A stretch of 64,000 nucleotides of DNA from positions 62,001 to 126,000 of the forward strand of contig BQMF02000171.1 of NCBI GenBank assembly GCA_027922465.2. The letters are read 5' to 3'. Source of the DNA: Turritopsis dohrnii. Lineage: Eukaryota; Cnidaria; Hydrozoa; Anthoathecata; Oceaniidae. Position 1 is the stretch's first letter, and each line of letters opens with the position of its first letter. The position numbers and the translations under genes were made by a program. The notes beneath the pieces are model-generated. The model was not told the origin of the DNA, did not search any database, and saw nothing but the letters and a program-made list of their open reading frames with translations. Positions 44,914 through 57,700 of this stretch are shown piece by piece.

Positions 44914-46473
44914 AAATTACTTATACTCATAAGGAGATGGAGGAAGTCAGTGATGACGAAGATGAGAGTTATCAGTCTCCAGCTGAATTTGATGAGGGTA
45001 TTTTTGATGTTTTTTTATGTTTTGGTTAATGAGAAGAGTGTTTTCAAATATGGAAGTGACATAGCTATTTAATTGTGATTACCATTACAAATGGAAGTTA
45101 ACAAGGCAATATTTAGTTTTGGCAATACTCCTGTCAATAAATTTAAAATTGAATTGTTTAGATGACGATGATGAGTCCGACAATGTTGAAACAGCCCAAC
45201 AAAAACCCGTTTTGAATTTTACAGGTAACAGCCAGTTGTCTTTAGTTAAGAAATAGGAGAACTGTTGATTAGGAAAACTTATTATTTTAAAGGCAACAAA
45301 GAACGAGCATACAAGTTTTGGTTCTAAGACACTATAGACCATTTCAAACAGTTGTTCGGTAATTACCTCGAACAAGACAAAGGATAATGGATCTTTTCAA
45401 TTACCATCACACGATATCATTCATTGGTCATTATTAAAATTTTCTGTTACCATGAAGTTTTGAAAACTGTAGTACGATGTCACCCAAACCTCAAACAATA
45501 AAGCACACAATGTCACAATTATAGCAATAATATTACTTGCCACCGAAAAGTTCTGGAAATCTTACAAAACATCTGAGAATAGAATTGTTTGTGTTTTTCT
45601 ACCAAGTTTCTGGTCTATTGTATCGTTTACCTAAGATGTTTCACTTTTGTTATTCTCGTTACAGCGCGAAAATCGATGGAAGACTTCAGTCGAATATACA
45701 GTTTGACATATCTGCAAGTCCGTACGCGCATAATTAACACATGTCGGTTGAGTGCGGAAATGAACATGTTTGTTTTTGGGGTTTTTTTGTTGTTTTTTTG
45801 TTGTTGTTTTTTTACTTGGTCCTGTATAGAAGATGATATGCTCTTACTCATTTACTCACTTTTGAAAAATCCGGTTTTAACAACTTTTGACTTTTCAATT
45901 AGGCAATTTTGTAGCATTTTGTAACACTTTGCGCAGTGATCCCCATACTTTAGGTGTGAGGCCTATTCCCCTTAGGTGAAGGCCTATTCTCTCTCTCTTT
46001 CGTTGAAAGAATGGTTATCATATCGCCCATTCCTTTTCTTTGGTCTTCTAGATCTATAGTTCTTTTCTTGTAAAAGTTCGTATTCATCTTTTATGTTATG
46101 TTTTTGTATTTATGTGTGTTCATTCACTAAATTCAAGATATAAATTTGATGCTATCGTTTAAGTAACTTTTATTTTACTGCCTTTGCTTGATCATACCAA
46201 ATGTTTGATAGACAAATATTTAAGACAAAATTTCTTTTGATGAGAACAGGAAGTTCTACAGTGTAATTTATTAACATATTCTTTATGAGAGAAAAATGTC
46301 TGCATTTCTAATGCGTCTAATTGTCAACAATGAGAAAAAAAAACAAATCACGTTCACGTCAGAACTTCTTAAATCCGGGATCCACCTTATGTGTAGATCT
46401 GCTAATGATGTAAATGACTAACAATGTTTTCCCAGTGGTGGAAGATGAAGTAAATTTTTTTCTCGACGAATAA
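44914..46473 (+). CDS. Candidate 3' exons of a small acidic protein, unrecognised
   Basis: Four exons with agreeing phases: 44914-44997 (84 nt, YTHKEMEEVSDDEDESYQSP), 45162-45224 (63 nt, DDDDESDNVETAQQKPVLNF), 45665-45742 (78 nt, RKSMEDFSRIYSLTYLQVRT) and 46436-46473 (38 nt, VEDEVNFFLDE then stop TAA). The first three are symmetric phase 1 exons with AG...GT borders; the third donor (GTCGGT) is the weakest. The product ends in an acidic tail. How it joins the 42622-44146 exon-like segments is unclear because the third exon copy there is frame-broken. I do not recognise the protein. It could be a host gene, or the leader gene of the downstream Ginger-type locus. Confidence 0.4.
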
Positions 46474-47689
46474 GTAAGCCCTAATTTTCAGAAACAGGCA
46501 TTTTCTTTCTATTGCTACTTGCTATGTACTTGATCATACTTTTGAGCGTCTTCTACCAAAAGATTGGGAGGATCACCTTCCCCTTTGTGACTGGTTACTC
46601 AGTGGACCTATCACATCCTAATTCCGATTTTGGACTTTCTCAAGGTTGCTTCTACAGCCAACTTGTCTCTGTTTAAAAAGATTTGTTAAATACTCATCCA
46701 ACCTTTTCTGAACTATATTTCTCCACTTGTTCTTTAATGCAGGTATCATACCTTCATGTAGGGAACCATTTGTTGTTTTTGAGCCATTTGTTCTCCTACT
46801 CTACTGTTAAATCTTTTCTCTTTCGTTTGGTTTCACAGCCATTACCAAGCACCCAAACAACTACAGCATAAACTTCATAACAACGATACAATTGGACTAA
46901 ATTTCTTGTGTTTACTGCACGTGAATTACAAACTTCTTCCTCTTTTTTGATTCGAAAGATGAAGACAAGTTCAGACTCATGTACATTGGCACGACTTCGC
47001 ATCAATGTCTCCACAGAGAGGAAGGCATTCAAACATAACCCTCCATAAAATCCTTATCCCGATGCGTTGTTGAATGGTTAGGATAACATAACTTATGTTC
47101 TTGATATTGTATAATAGACTTGATAAACTTGAAAAACAAAATGTTACGTAATTTCAGCAGTAGTTGCTGTTTTATTCGTCATATTTAAAGGTTGTTTTGA
47201 AAATTATTTATCATACGCATGCGGCTGATGTCAGATAAAATCTAAAATCTTCCCGTCTCGGTGTTATACGAGCAAAAAACGTCCAGGCATGGCGAGATTC
47301 CGCTTCTCTACAAGCGAGATCCCGTTTAAGTGGGATGATTTTTTGTCATATAACCCAAATCTGATAAAACAAAAGAAATGAATGCAATAACGAGATTAGA
47401 ACGTCCCGTTCCAGTCCCTTACAAAAAGAAGAAAAAACTCTTGAAACATGCAAACTCTGATGGCGGCAACTCTGTTTTGAATAATGACGCTTAATTAGAA
47501 TTAATTAGAAATGCAAACTAAATGGGCACCAGCATCCTTTGACTATATGCTCATTTAAAGAATATTGAGCAGCTGATTGCAAGTTTTCAAATTGTTTCTG
47601 TCTGGATGAGAAGTTTTAGTGAGTTGACAGTATAGAACTCGAAGAAGTGCAACGTTTTTCATTCGCAATCTGAACTTGTTTTTTACACC
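46474..47689. other. Spacer before the integrase gene; includes MITE-like relic
   Basis: 46500-47040 has open but unrecognised stretches. At about 47235-47400, AAGCGAGATCCC, GTGGGATGA and CATATAA recur in the same order as in the MITE at 2093-2446, so a degraded relative is present. Any 5' terminal inverted repeat of a Ginger1 element should lie here, but it cannot be identified without the right end, which is outside the window. Confidence 0.4.
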
Positions 47690-50600
47690 ATGGATCAACA
47701 AACATACAATGAGTACCTGAACTTTTTCAAAACTTCCGAGTATCCAGAAGGGATAGACAAGGAGCAAAAGAAACTGTTTAGGAGTAGAGTAAAGTGTTTT
47801 GAATATCGAGGTAAGGTTTGCTAGTAATTCATCGGTTTTTTTGTTTTATATTTTGCATTAGATGACCATTGGCCGCACATACCTCTCCAGCCGTAGCAAA
47901 ATTTCATCAAGAGAATAATTACTAAATGATCTACTGCCGTTCTCCTTAGTTCTATTCGTCTATTTTTTACGCCGTCATAATCACGCGATACCGTCACTCT
48001 CCTCCTTGAAAATCTGTCAATATGTTTTTTTATGGATTAGCACATTATTTTTTGGCGCTCCATTTGATTCGCGTATTTTAGGTAGACTATAACTGCAAAC
48101 TTCACTGCTCTATGGTTCTTCTTTACGGCCCTTTTTGATCTATGATGATACGAGTTTTAACGTTAATGTTGGCTTAAACATACTGCTCAAGTCCCAATTT
48201 GTTTGTTTTGTTTGTGCGAGATAAATTTCCTCTTGAAAACTCGAACAACGGAAGGAACGGAAGTTTCTGCCCTTAAAGTAATCGTACAGTTTGTTTGATA
48301 TAACAGACCATTTTTATAATGTACATAAAAAACGTCCACTTTTAATATATTACTAGCCGCCAAGGCGGCGTCGCTCGCCGCCCATGTCCACACCTGCTCT
48401 GTATCACTGTATCAATAAACGTCAAATTTCCTTAGAAACGGCTCTTACAACTTGTGTTCAACCAGAAGCAGGTTCGAAGTCACAACCTCTGGTAAAACCA
48501 ATCTTTTATCAGTGTAACAATTCGATCAGAACGCTTAACAATTAAAAGAAGAAATTAAATTATTAAAAGAAAAGCAAAAAAAAAAAAAACATTTTGTTTT
48601 ATGAACGTTATGTTTTATTTTTTTTTTTACCTATCGGTTTTTAAACATTTTGATTGCTCAAAAAAAAAAGTTCACCTGTCTCAGACAGTCAGGCAAGAGT
48701 TAGTGGCAAACTGAACATGCTGCCACGTTCTGCCACTGCTGCTTTTTGTCCAAAATGTTTAATCAGTTAGTTTCTTTGTATTTATTCGATGTACTGTTTT
48801 CAAAGCCAAGTCAACGTCGAATATAAAACTAACAGTAATGATAAAAACAAAACGTTATTCCTATTAGTTCATCAGTCAAAAAAAGTCACGTTCGATTGGG
48901 GTTGCAATGTATTTGCTTCGAACTCATGTCGCACACAAAAAAAGAAATAATTTCGCTCACAACTCAATCTACCATTGATACAGTGATACAGAGCAGGTGG
49001 ACATGGGCGGCGAGCGACGCCGCCTTGGCGGCTAGTAATTAAATAATTTAAAGAAACCTAGTTTCTAAACTCAGAATTCTAATCGTTGTAATAGAAAAAG
49101 TCGAGCAATTTCATATATAAGGATATGAAAGCGTGGCTTCCAATACAACAAGATTTTTGTACAGCCGTTGTACGATGGGTCAATCTTTTGGGAACGCACT
49201 GTTGTACAACAGCATTTTAGTGCTGTACAGCATGTGTTGCTGAGATAGAAACTATTCTATTTTGTTGCGTGTTGTTCCCCTTTTGTTCCCCTTTGGAAAC
49301 AATGTCACAACTGTCGCACAACAGAATAATGTCAGTTCGGCAAAACAAAGGGTTCTGCAAAGTATGTTGAAAACAGCGTGTTGCACAACAAATTTTTGTT
49401 ATTGGAAACCAAGGTTAATTTTAGTCAGTAGATCGGTTCTCGTGTTGATATAAGCAAATCAGGGAATTTAGCCTCGCATTAAAAGTTATTCGACTTTTTC
49501 ATACGTGAAGCGGAATCATAGTGGGTATTATCTCTATAATATATAATGTGGAATAAATGAGAGCAGAACCAGATACAGACACCGAAGTAAATGGAAAAGT
49601 AAAAGCGAAAACCACAGTAAAACAACAAAAAATAATTTTGAGTAATTAAAGATTTTTTTATACACTTCTGATTTCCCGACTAAGTGCGGTGATCGTTACG
49701 CCACACAAAAGAAAATTAAAACATATATCACAACAACCAGATAGCTAGCTACAGGATTGATACCTTTCCATTTATCATATCACAAATTTTGTATTTTTAT
49801 TATTGATTACAGGCAATCAGTTGTATCGGAAAGCTAAAGTCGATGGAAAGATAGTTCATGTGGTTGTTCTAAAGAAGGGAGAAGTGGAAGATGTATTCAA
49901 AACAGAACACGGAAGTGCTATTGGTGGTCATGGAGGCGAAACAGTTACGATCCACAAGATACGGCGGAAATATTACTGGCCCGGTCTAACGCAGGATGTA
50001 AAAGATTTGGTAACTAAATTTTCAAAGTCAATTTATAATCAGGGATTGTTTTTCTTACCACAAATTAGAAAAAATATTATTTCCATACAAAATCTACTAT
50101 TTTGATCAAATACTTAAAACTATAATTTGATACTACTTTTCGACATATATGATGGGCATGAATATTGTGAATGTTGGTCAGTAATATAGTACGCAGTGAA
50201 TAAAGTATTTTGCAAATTAACAATATTTTTATCAAACACCGGAAAATTTACAAGGAAAAAAGAGTATCCCTGCTAATTATTTAATGATTTTAATAGATCA
50301 TTTTTAGTTGATAATCTGACGGTGTAACAGTAAATAAGTACTCGCTCCAAAAAAGTACCCTCCAGAGTACCTATTTTAGGAAATTAGTACTTCCTGTGAC
50401 ATGATATTCCATTTTTCTGAGACGGGGAGTATTTTTTTAACTAGGAAATAAGTTCTCCTTGGAAAAAAAGTTTTGTTCACGGTAGTGTTAATACATCTCC
50501 TAACTTTCAAGAATTATAAATCATAATCGAAATACTAAACAATTCACCTTTCCAGACTGTTCTTCTTTTGTTTCAGTTTCCCCAAAATCTTTCATGCTAT

Positions 50601-53600
50601 TTAACCAATACATCCATGTCTAATGATACTCGACGGGGATTACTTATTTCCGGAGGGAGTAATTTTTCCTACTAGGAAATAAGTAGTGAGCGGTACTTAC
50701 AGTTGAACTCATGTAATTCGAATCTCCACTGGGATTCAAAATTTGTTCGAATTATATGAGTTTCGGATTATAGGATTTGACATTTTTGGCCAAATTTTGA
50801 AATTAAGGGTGTTCATTATAAGTGTGGTAGGTGAGAATCATGTCAATATTTTTAAAAACAAGGCCTACAATGTTATTTTTTTAAGTTTTCTCAAAAAAGT
50901 CATTAATTGTGCTTTGTTTCATTTGGTTTAACCAGCTCCGAATCAGTCGTGAACAAGGTTAAATTAGCCCCTTCCATCTCATTTTGCGATGGTGGTGATA
51001 CTGGACCATCAGTCAGTCGTCCTCGTCACTACTGGCATCAACGAGTTCAAACACTTGATAATCACTCACTATTTCTGCGACAGACAATGGGCGAGATTCC
51101 TTTCTTGTTTTCTCTTGGGTGCCATTTGTTGTATGCGAACTGTCGACACCATAACATAAAGGCCGGTTTGCACTTCATTCGCTGTGGTCGCACGAATGAG
51201 TGATCTGATTTTTGATTGGCTGACGCAATCTCATTCACCTGGTAGTTCAAATCATTTCAACTACTGAGCGAATGAAAACGCTGTTTGCTCAGTCGCGCGA
51301 CCGCAGCAATTGAACTGAAAAGCGGCCTTAACGCTTCACAACAAAAGTTCTTTCCAGTAGGTGATACGTTCGATTTATGAAAAATTCTATTTACATGATC
51401 AAAATTCGACCACGGTTCCAAAGAATCTGTTCGGTTTACATGATTATTCGAATTACATGAGTTCGAATTATAGGAGTTTTCTTTTAATGGTTTACTAGTA
51501 AACTCGGATGGGACCGAAGACTTTGATTTACATGATTATTCGAATTGTACGAGTTTGATTTTTTCTTTTTCTGGGGAGTACGTTTTTACTGCGACACCGG
51601 AACTAAGTCCTTAAACTTTAAAGTAAAATTTTTAACTATGTTTTTAAAAGATACTGAGATTATTTCCCCAGGTTTTCCTTATTCATGGGTTGACAAAAGC
51701 AAATAAGATAAAGAAAGGAGAAGCATTTGCAACTGATAACAACTTGTAACTGATAAAGTGATCTAGTAAAAACTTGTAGCAAAAAATTCAACTATAAGAA
51801 CTAGTAAACGGTACCTAAACAACTGGTAGCAACTTTGTTTATTGGCAATTTCATTAATGTCATCCTCATACTATTAATTTCAACAGGTCAAATCTTGCAC
51901 TGACTGTCAGAAAGAGGTTCTTCTCAAACCTATGAAAGAGGAGTTGAAGCCTATAGAGGTAACGTTTACCTTTTTTAAATAAGATGATTTACAAGAGCAC
52001 CACACAAAACGTTAAGCTGATAATTTGAAAGACTAATTTTTAATTCTAAAACCATTGATTTAGACGTCGGGAGTTTGGGAGATCGTCGGAATGGATTTTA
52101 TTGGTCCACTGACGGAAACGCCGAGGGGCAATAAATATGTGTTGACCTTCACGGATCTATTCTCAAAATGGCCCTGTGCTTACCCAGTACCAAACAAGGA
52201 AGCAGTAACTGTGGCAAGGTGTGTCGTGAAACTCATAGCTACGTATGGGTTTCCACGGAGTTTGCTATCGGATAATGGTAAAGAATTTATAAATGAGGTA
52301 ATTTGAAAACAATACGTACATAGTATCAAAGTAGTAGTTTCATCCTAAAAGATGGAACCACTAAAATATATTTGTACATCAAATGACATTCAACTTCCTT
52401 TCCTTTAAAGTTGAACGATGAAATTTGCAAAATACTTCAGATAAAGCACATAAAGACAGCTGTCTATCATCCGCAGACAAATGGGCAAGATGAAAACACC
52501 AATAAGAACTTGAAAAGGTAAAAAAATTCTTTTTGTGGTGCTCCCTAAATACTTTTTATCTTTTTAACAATACTTCTTCTACGTTTATGTAATTTTTGTG
52601 CATAAGACCAAAAGTTCATTTATTTCCTCTGCCTTATGAAAAATCTTTACATCGGAAATTACAAAGATGTGACCACTTACATAAGGATTTATATAATCTC
52701 TTAAGTTTGAAAAAACCCTTATGTTCATTTTCTATATGACCAAAAGTTTTGACTGATCAATGGCAATGACAGCAGATATCGCTGGTTTGTGGATGTCATT
52801 TCGAAATGTTAAATCACAAATGAATATTAAAATTCATGTGAAATCGTTTAAAATAAATGTGACCAAAAGTGCACTTAAGATATTTTCGACATAAGACTAA
52901 AATTTACAGATGATGTGAAAAATGTGAATTCGTTGATATGCTATGTTGCTATTGATACTGTTTTCGTTTTCATGGTTCTTGTTTTGGAAAGTAAAAGTCT
53001 CCTAACCTATGCTTTTGTTAAAAAACCATCACTTGTGATAATTAGTTTGAATTCTTTATTACCAAGGATAGTTTGTCCGATAGTTTGTAAAGTATAGTTA
53101 TATCAAGTTATCACTTGATATTTATTATATTCGAATTTATTTACGGTTGCAACATCGCGATAATCGTGCTTAAAACCGTCGTTTTCACCTACTTCGCAAT
53201 ATGGGACTGATGGTCCGACTACCCCATTTCACAATAAATCATAACGCAAACAACAGAGATTTGTGTTCCATAGTGAAGACCAGGCCTTGAATCACATTAG
53301 ATGACGTCGATAATTGAATTGAATCCATTGTATTCCATTGTTAAACCTATTTCCGTTGCAATTGTGTTCGTGTCATTAGGCTCTTGCTTATAATCGTTTT
53401 GTTTGCCGGTTTATTTGAACAGCGGCAATATAACCAGCGTGGAGGCTCATGCAAACCCTGCTTTATAGTCGTAGTAGACGACATTATTTTTGAGGAATTA
53501 AATAATTTCAAGAAATAACTTTTCTAGAAAGCTCAGAAAATTGGTAGATGAACAACAGTCAAATTGGGATGAGCTTGTAGAAGTTGTTCTTTACCCCATG

Positions 53601-54770
53601 CGAACGGATAGGTCACGGTCAACCAAGTTCTCTCCATTTGAAATCATGTTTGGTGGAAGGCAGCCAGTACACACAGATACGATGCATATTGAGGTATGTG
53701 GAAACTATTTTACATACTTCAAGAACGATTACCATACTTAGCGTTTTCTCAGCATACCATCTTTGACGCATTTATTAACTCGTGGTATTTTCAGATAAGC
53801 GAAAATATTACAATTCCGTCTGAAAAGGATATTGAGGAAACGACGATCAGAAGGAAAAAACACTTCAAAGAGATATGTAAGGCTGTTGCTGAGGTATGCA
53901 TATGATTTCTTTATACCTTTACAAAGAATGAGCCATTTGAATTATTGCTGCAACTGATTATTGTACCATGTTATTGGAAATAAGCAAAACGATATTAACC
54001 GACATTTTCCAAGAAAATAGTAGTCAGGGTAATAGAGAATTTCAGATCTCTTCAACAAACTATGTGATGTAAAAAAGTACTTTGTGTCTGAGTACCAAGC
54101 CATGTCAGCAATAGTAACAAGGAAAATCACTCCTGTCGCAGCTGCAATAATGTATGGTAGTTGTCTAGCTAACCAACTGCCATGCCCGAAATTTCTCGTT
54201 GGTAATAGTACTTTCAGGAACTGAATACTTTTGGTTGCAAATGATGTTTAATATGAAACAATAAATACTTTGTAACTCTGACTAGTGTGTTTGGAACTCT
54301 AATATTACTGTTGAAATCTTATATAGATAAAAGAACTTGTATATTTGATATCTAACGTGTTGATTTTATAGAATTTAAACGAGTCAAGGAACAAGCAAAA
54401 AGATTATTATGACCGGAGTATTAAAAAAGGTGTAATCCAAGAGTTCTGTGTCCATGAGAAAGTGTATTTATTGAACAAGAGAAGAAAGAAAGGTGATGCG
54501 CTTCGGACACGATATCAGGGGCCATATGTAATTGAGGAAATAACAGCTGGTGGAAACTTTAAATTAAAAACACTTGACGGAAAAATGATATTAGGATCAC
54601 ACAAAAGATCCACTATTAAGAAGTTCTTTGATGGTATTCAACGTTTTTTCAGTATCTTATTTTTTCTTCCTTTGATGTACATACTTGACATTCCCATCTC
54701 ATAGCTACCTCCAGCAAATCAAGAACCGATAAAGGCTCAAAAACAGAAAACCCTCTGCAACATCAACATG
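47690..54770 (+). CDS. Exons 1-9: integrase module of the Ginger1-type gene
   Basis: Exons: 47690-47810, 49813-50009, 51887-51958, 52064-52297, 52411-52517, 53528-53693, 53795-53893, 54372-54633, 54705-54770. The start at MDQQTYNEYLNFFKT is chosen because it gives the 'YL.TGEYPEG' N-terminus usual before the zinc finger and splices in phase 1 to GNQLYRKAKVDGK. The zinc finger has His residues in TEHGSAIGGHGG and Cys residues in SCTDCQ. The RNase-H core has D141 (GMDFIG), D200 (LLSDNGKEF) and E236 (NGQDENTNKN), spacing D-58-D-35-E as in retroviral and gypsy integrases. The GPY/F motif is in RYQGPYVIEE. All catalytic residues are present, so strand-transfer chemistry is plausible. The exon structure with seven or more introns rules out a recent LTR-retrotransposon copy. 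Confidence 0.88.
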
Positions 54771-57700
54771 GTATGAATTGAAAATTTCTCACTACAGCGT
54801 TCTAGACATCTTTGCAATTCGCAGAAATCAAATCTTGCTGGAATTCATAAGGATCGTCATATTAACAAAAATATACATATTTTCGCTCATATATTTTTCA
54901 GATACTTGTGATTCTGTGCCAACTCCAAAATTGGCTAAAAATGAAGAAAGTTCGAACTTTCAATCTGGTAGGAAATTAAATCTTTTTAAACACTGTAGCT
55001 GTCATAAGTATTTCGAAAAAAGCAAAACTAAATGGACTTTTTAAATCTAATCGTATTACCAAATAGAATAATATTATTCGCTCCTGTCGTTTTGTAGACA
55101 TTTCAGTGAAAGTCAACAAAACGTTGAACGCAGGCAACATTCTCAATACAGGGTTTCAGACTACAATGCAATTCACAGAAATCAAATCTAGCTGGAATTC
55201 ATAAAGATCGTCATATTAAAAAAAAATATATATATTTTCGCTCATATATTTTTCAGATACTTGTGATTCTGTGCCAGCTCCAAAATTGGCTAAAAATGAA
55301 GAAAGTTCGAACGTTCAATCTGGTAGGAAATTAAATCTTTTTAAACACTGTAGCTGTCATTAGTATTTCGAAAAAAGCAAAACTAAATGGACTTTTTAAA
55401 TCTAGTCGTATTACCAAATAGAATAATATTATTCGCTCCTGTTGTTTTGTAGACATTTCAGTGAAAGTCAACGAAACGTTGAACGCAGGCAACATTCTCG
55501 ATACAGGGTTTCAGACTACATTGCAATTCACAGAAATCAAATCTAGCTGGAATTCATAAGGATCGTCATATTAACAAAAAAACTTATATTTTCGCTAATA
55601 TATTTTTCAGATACTTGTGATTCTGTGCCAACTCCAAAATTGGCTAAAAATGAAGAAAGTTCGAACGCTCAATCTGGTAGGAAATTAAATCTTTTTAAAC
55701 ACTGTAGCTGTCATTAGTATTTCCAAAAAGCAAAACTAAATGGACTTTTTAAATCTAGTCCTATTAACAAATAGATCAATATAATTCGCTCCTGTCGTTT
55801 TGTAGACATTTCCAACAGGACAGCGTTTCGGAGGACAGTGAAAGTCAACGAAACGTTGAACGCAGGCAACAATCTCAATACAGGGTTTCAGACTACATTT
55901 CAATTCACAGAAATCAAATCTAGCTGGAATTCATAAGGATCGTCATATTAACAAAAAAATATATATTTTCGCTCATATATTTTTCAGATACTTGTGATTC
56001 TGTGCCAACTCCAAAATTGGCTAAAAATGAAGAAAGTTCGAACGTTCAATCTGGTAGGAAATTAAATATTTTTAAACACTGTAGCTGTCATTAGTATTTC
56101 GAAAAAAGCAAAACTAAATAGACTTTTTAAATCTAGTCGTATTACCAAATAGAATAATATTATTCGCTCCTGTCGTTTTGTAGACATTTCAGTGAAAGTC
56201 AACGAAACGTTGAACGCAGGCAACATTCTCAATACAGGGTTTCAGACTACATTGCAATTCACAGAAATCAAATCTAGCTGGAATTCATAATGATCGTCAT
56301 ATTAACAAGAATATACATATTTTCGTTCATATATTTTTCAGATACTTGTGATTCTGTGCCAACTCCAAAATTGGCTAAAAATGAAGAAAGTTCGAACGCT
56401 CAATCTGGTAGGAAATTAAATCTTTTTAAACACTGTAGCTGTCATTAGTATTTCGAAAAAAGCAAAACTAAATAGACTTTTTAAATCTAGTCGTATTACC
56501 AAATAGAATAATATTATTCGCTCCTGTCGTTTTGTAGACATTTCAGTGAAAGTCAACGAAACGTTGAACGCAGGCAACATTCTCAATACAGGGTTTCAGA
56601 CTACATTGCAATTCACAGAAATCAAATCTAGCTGGAATTCATAACGATCGTCATATTAACAAGAATATACATATTTTCGTTCATATATTTTTCAGATACT
56701 TGTGATTCTGTGCCAACTCCAAAATTGGCTAAAAATGAAGAAAGTTCGAACGTTCAATCTGGTAGGAAATTAAATCTTTTTAAACACTGTAGTTGTCATT
56801 AGTATTTCGTAAAAAGCAAAACTAAATAGACTTTTTAAATCTAGTCGTATTACCAAATAGAATAATATTATTCGCTCCTGTCGTTTTGTAGACATTTCAG
56901 TGAAAGTCAACGAAACGTTGAACGCAGGCAACATTCTCAATACAGGGTTTCAGACTACATTGCAATTCACAGAAATCAAATCTAGCTGGAATTCATAAGG
57001 ATCGTCATATTAACAAAAAAACTTATATTTTCGTTAATACATTTTTCAGATACTTGTGATTCTGTGCCAACTCCAAAATTGGCTAAAAATGAAGAAAGTT
57101 CGAACGCTCAATCTGGTAGGAAATTAAATCTTTTTAAACACTGTAGCTGTCATTAGTATTTCGAAAAAAGCAAAACTAAATGGACTTTTTAAATCTAGTC
57201 GTATTACCAAATAGAATAATATTATTCGCTCCTGTCGTTTTGTAGACATTTCAGTGAAAGTCAACGAAACGTTGAACGCAGGCAACATTCTCAATACAGG
57301 GTTTCAGACTACATTGCAATTCACAGAAATCAAATCTAGCTGGAATTCATAATGATCGTCATATTAACAAGAATATACATATTCTCGTTCATATATTTTT
57401 CAGATACTTGTGATTCTGTGCCAACTCCAAAATTGGCTAAAAATGAAGAAAGTTCGAACGTTCAATCTGGTAGGAAATTAAATATTTTTAAACACTGTAG
57501 CTGTCATTAGTATTTCGAATAAAGCAAAACTAAATGGACTTTTTAAATCTAGTAGTATTACCAAATAGAATAATATTATTCGCTCCTGTCGTTTTGTAGA
57601 CATTTCCAACACGACACCTTTTTGGAGGACAGTGAAAGTCGATGATGAAGAAAATTTGATCGTTCAATCTGGTAGGAAATCAAATCTGTAGCTGTAATTA

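Noticed and set aside
49813..54633. LTR retrotransposon (gypsy) integrase copy
   Set aside because: The domain is split by many introns with good borders and there is no reverse transcriptase, RNase H, gag or LTR nearby. It continues into macro, Ulp1 and PHD exons.
55098..55205. Second exon in each 354-bp unit starting at TTTTGTAG|ACATTTC
   Set aside because: It is open for about 35 codons but reaches a stop and has no GT donor in the needed phase. Kept only as a decayed exon; the intact form is 57600-57671.
54771..57599. CRISPR-like or satellite array of 354-bp units
   Set aside because: Each unit contains a phased exon with its own acceptor and donor, so it is an exon duplication inside a gene.
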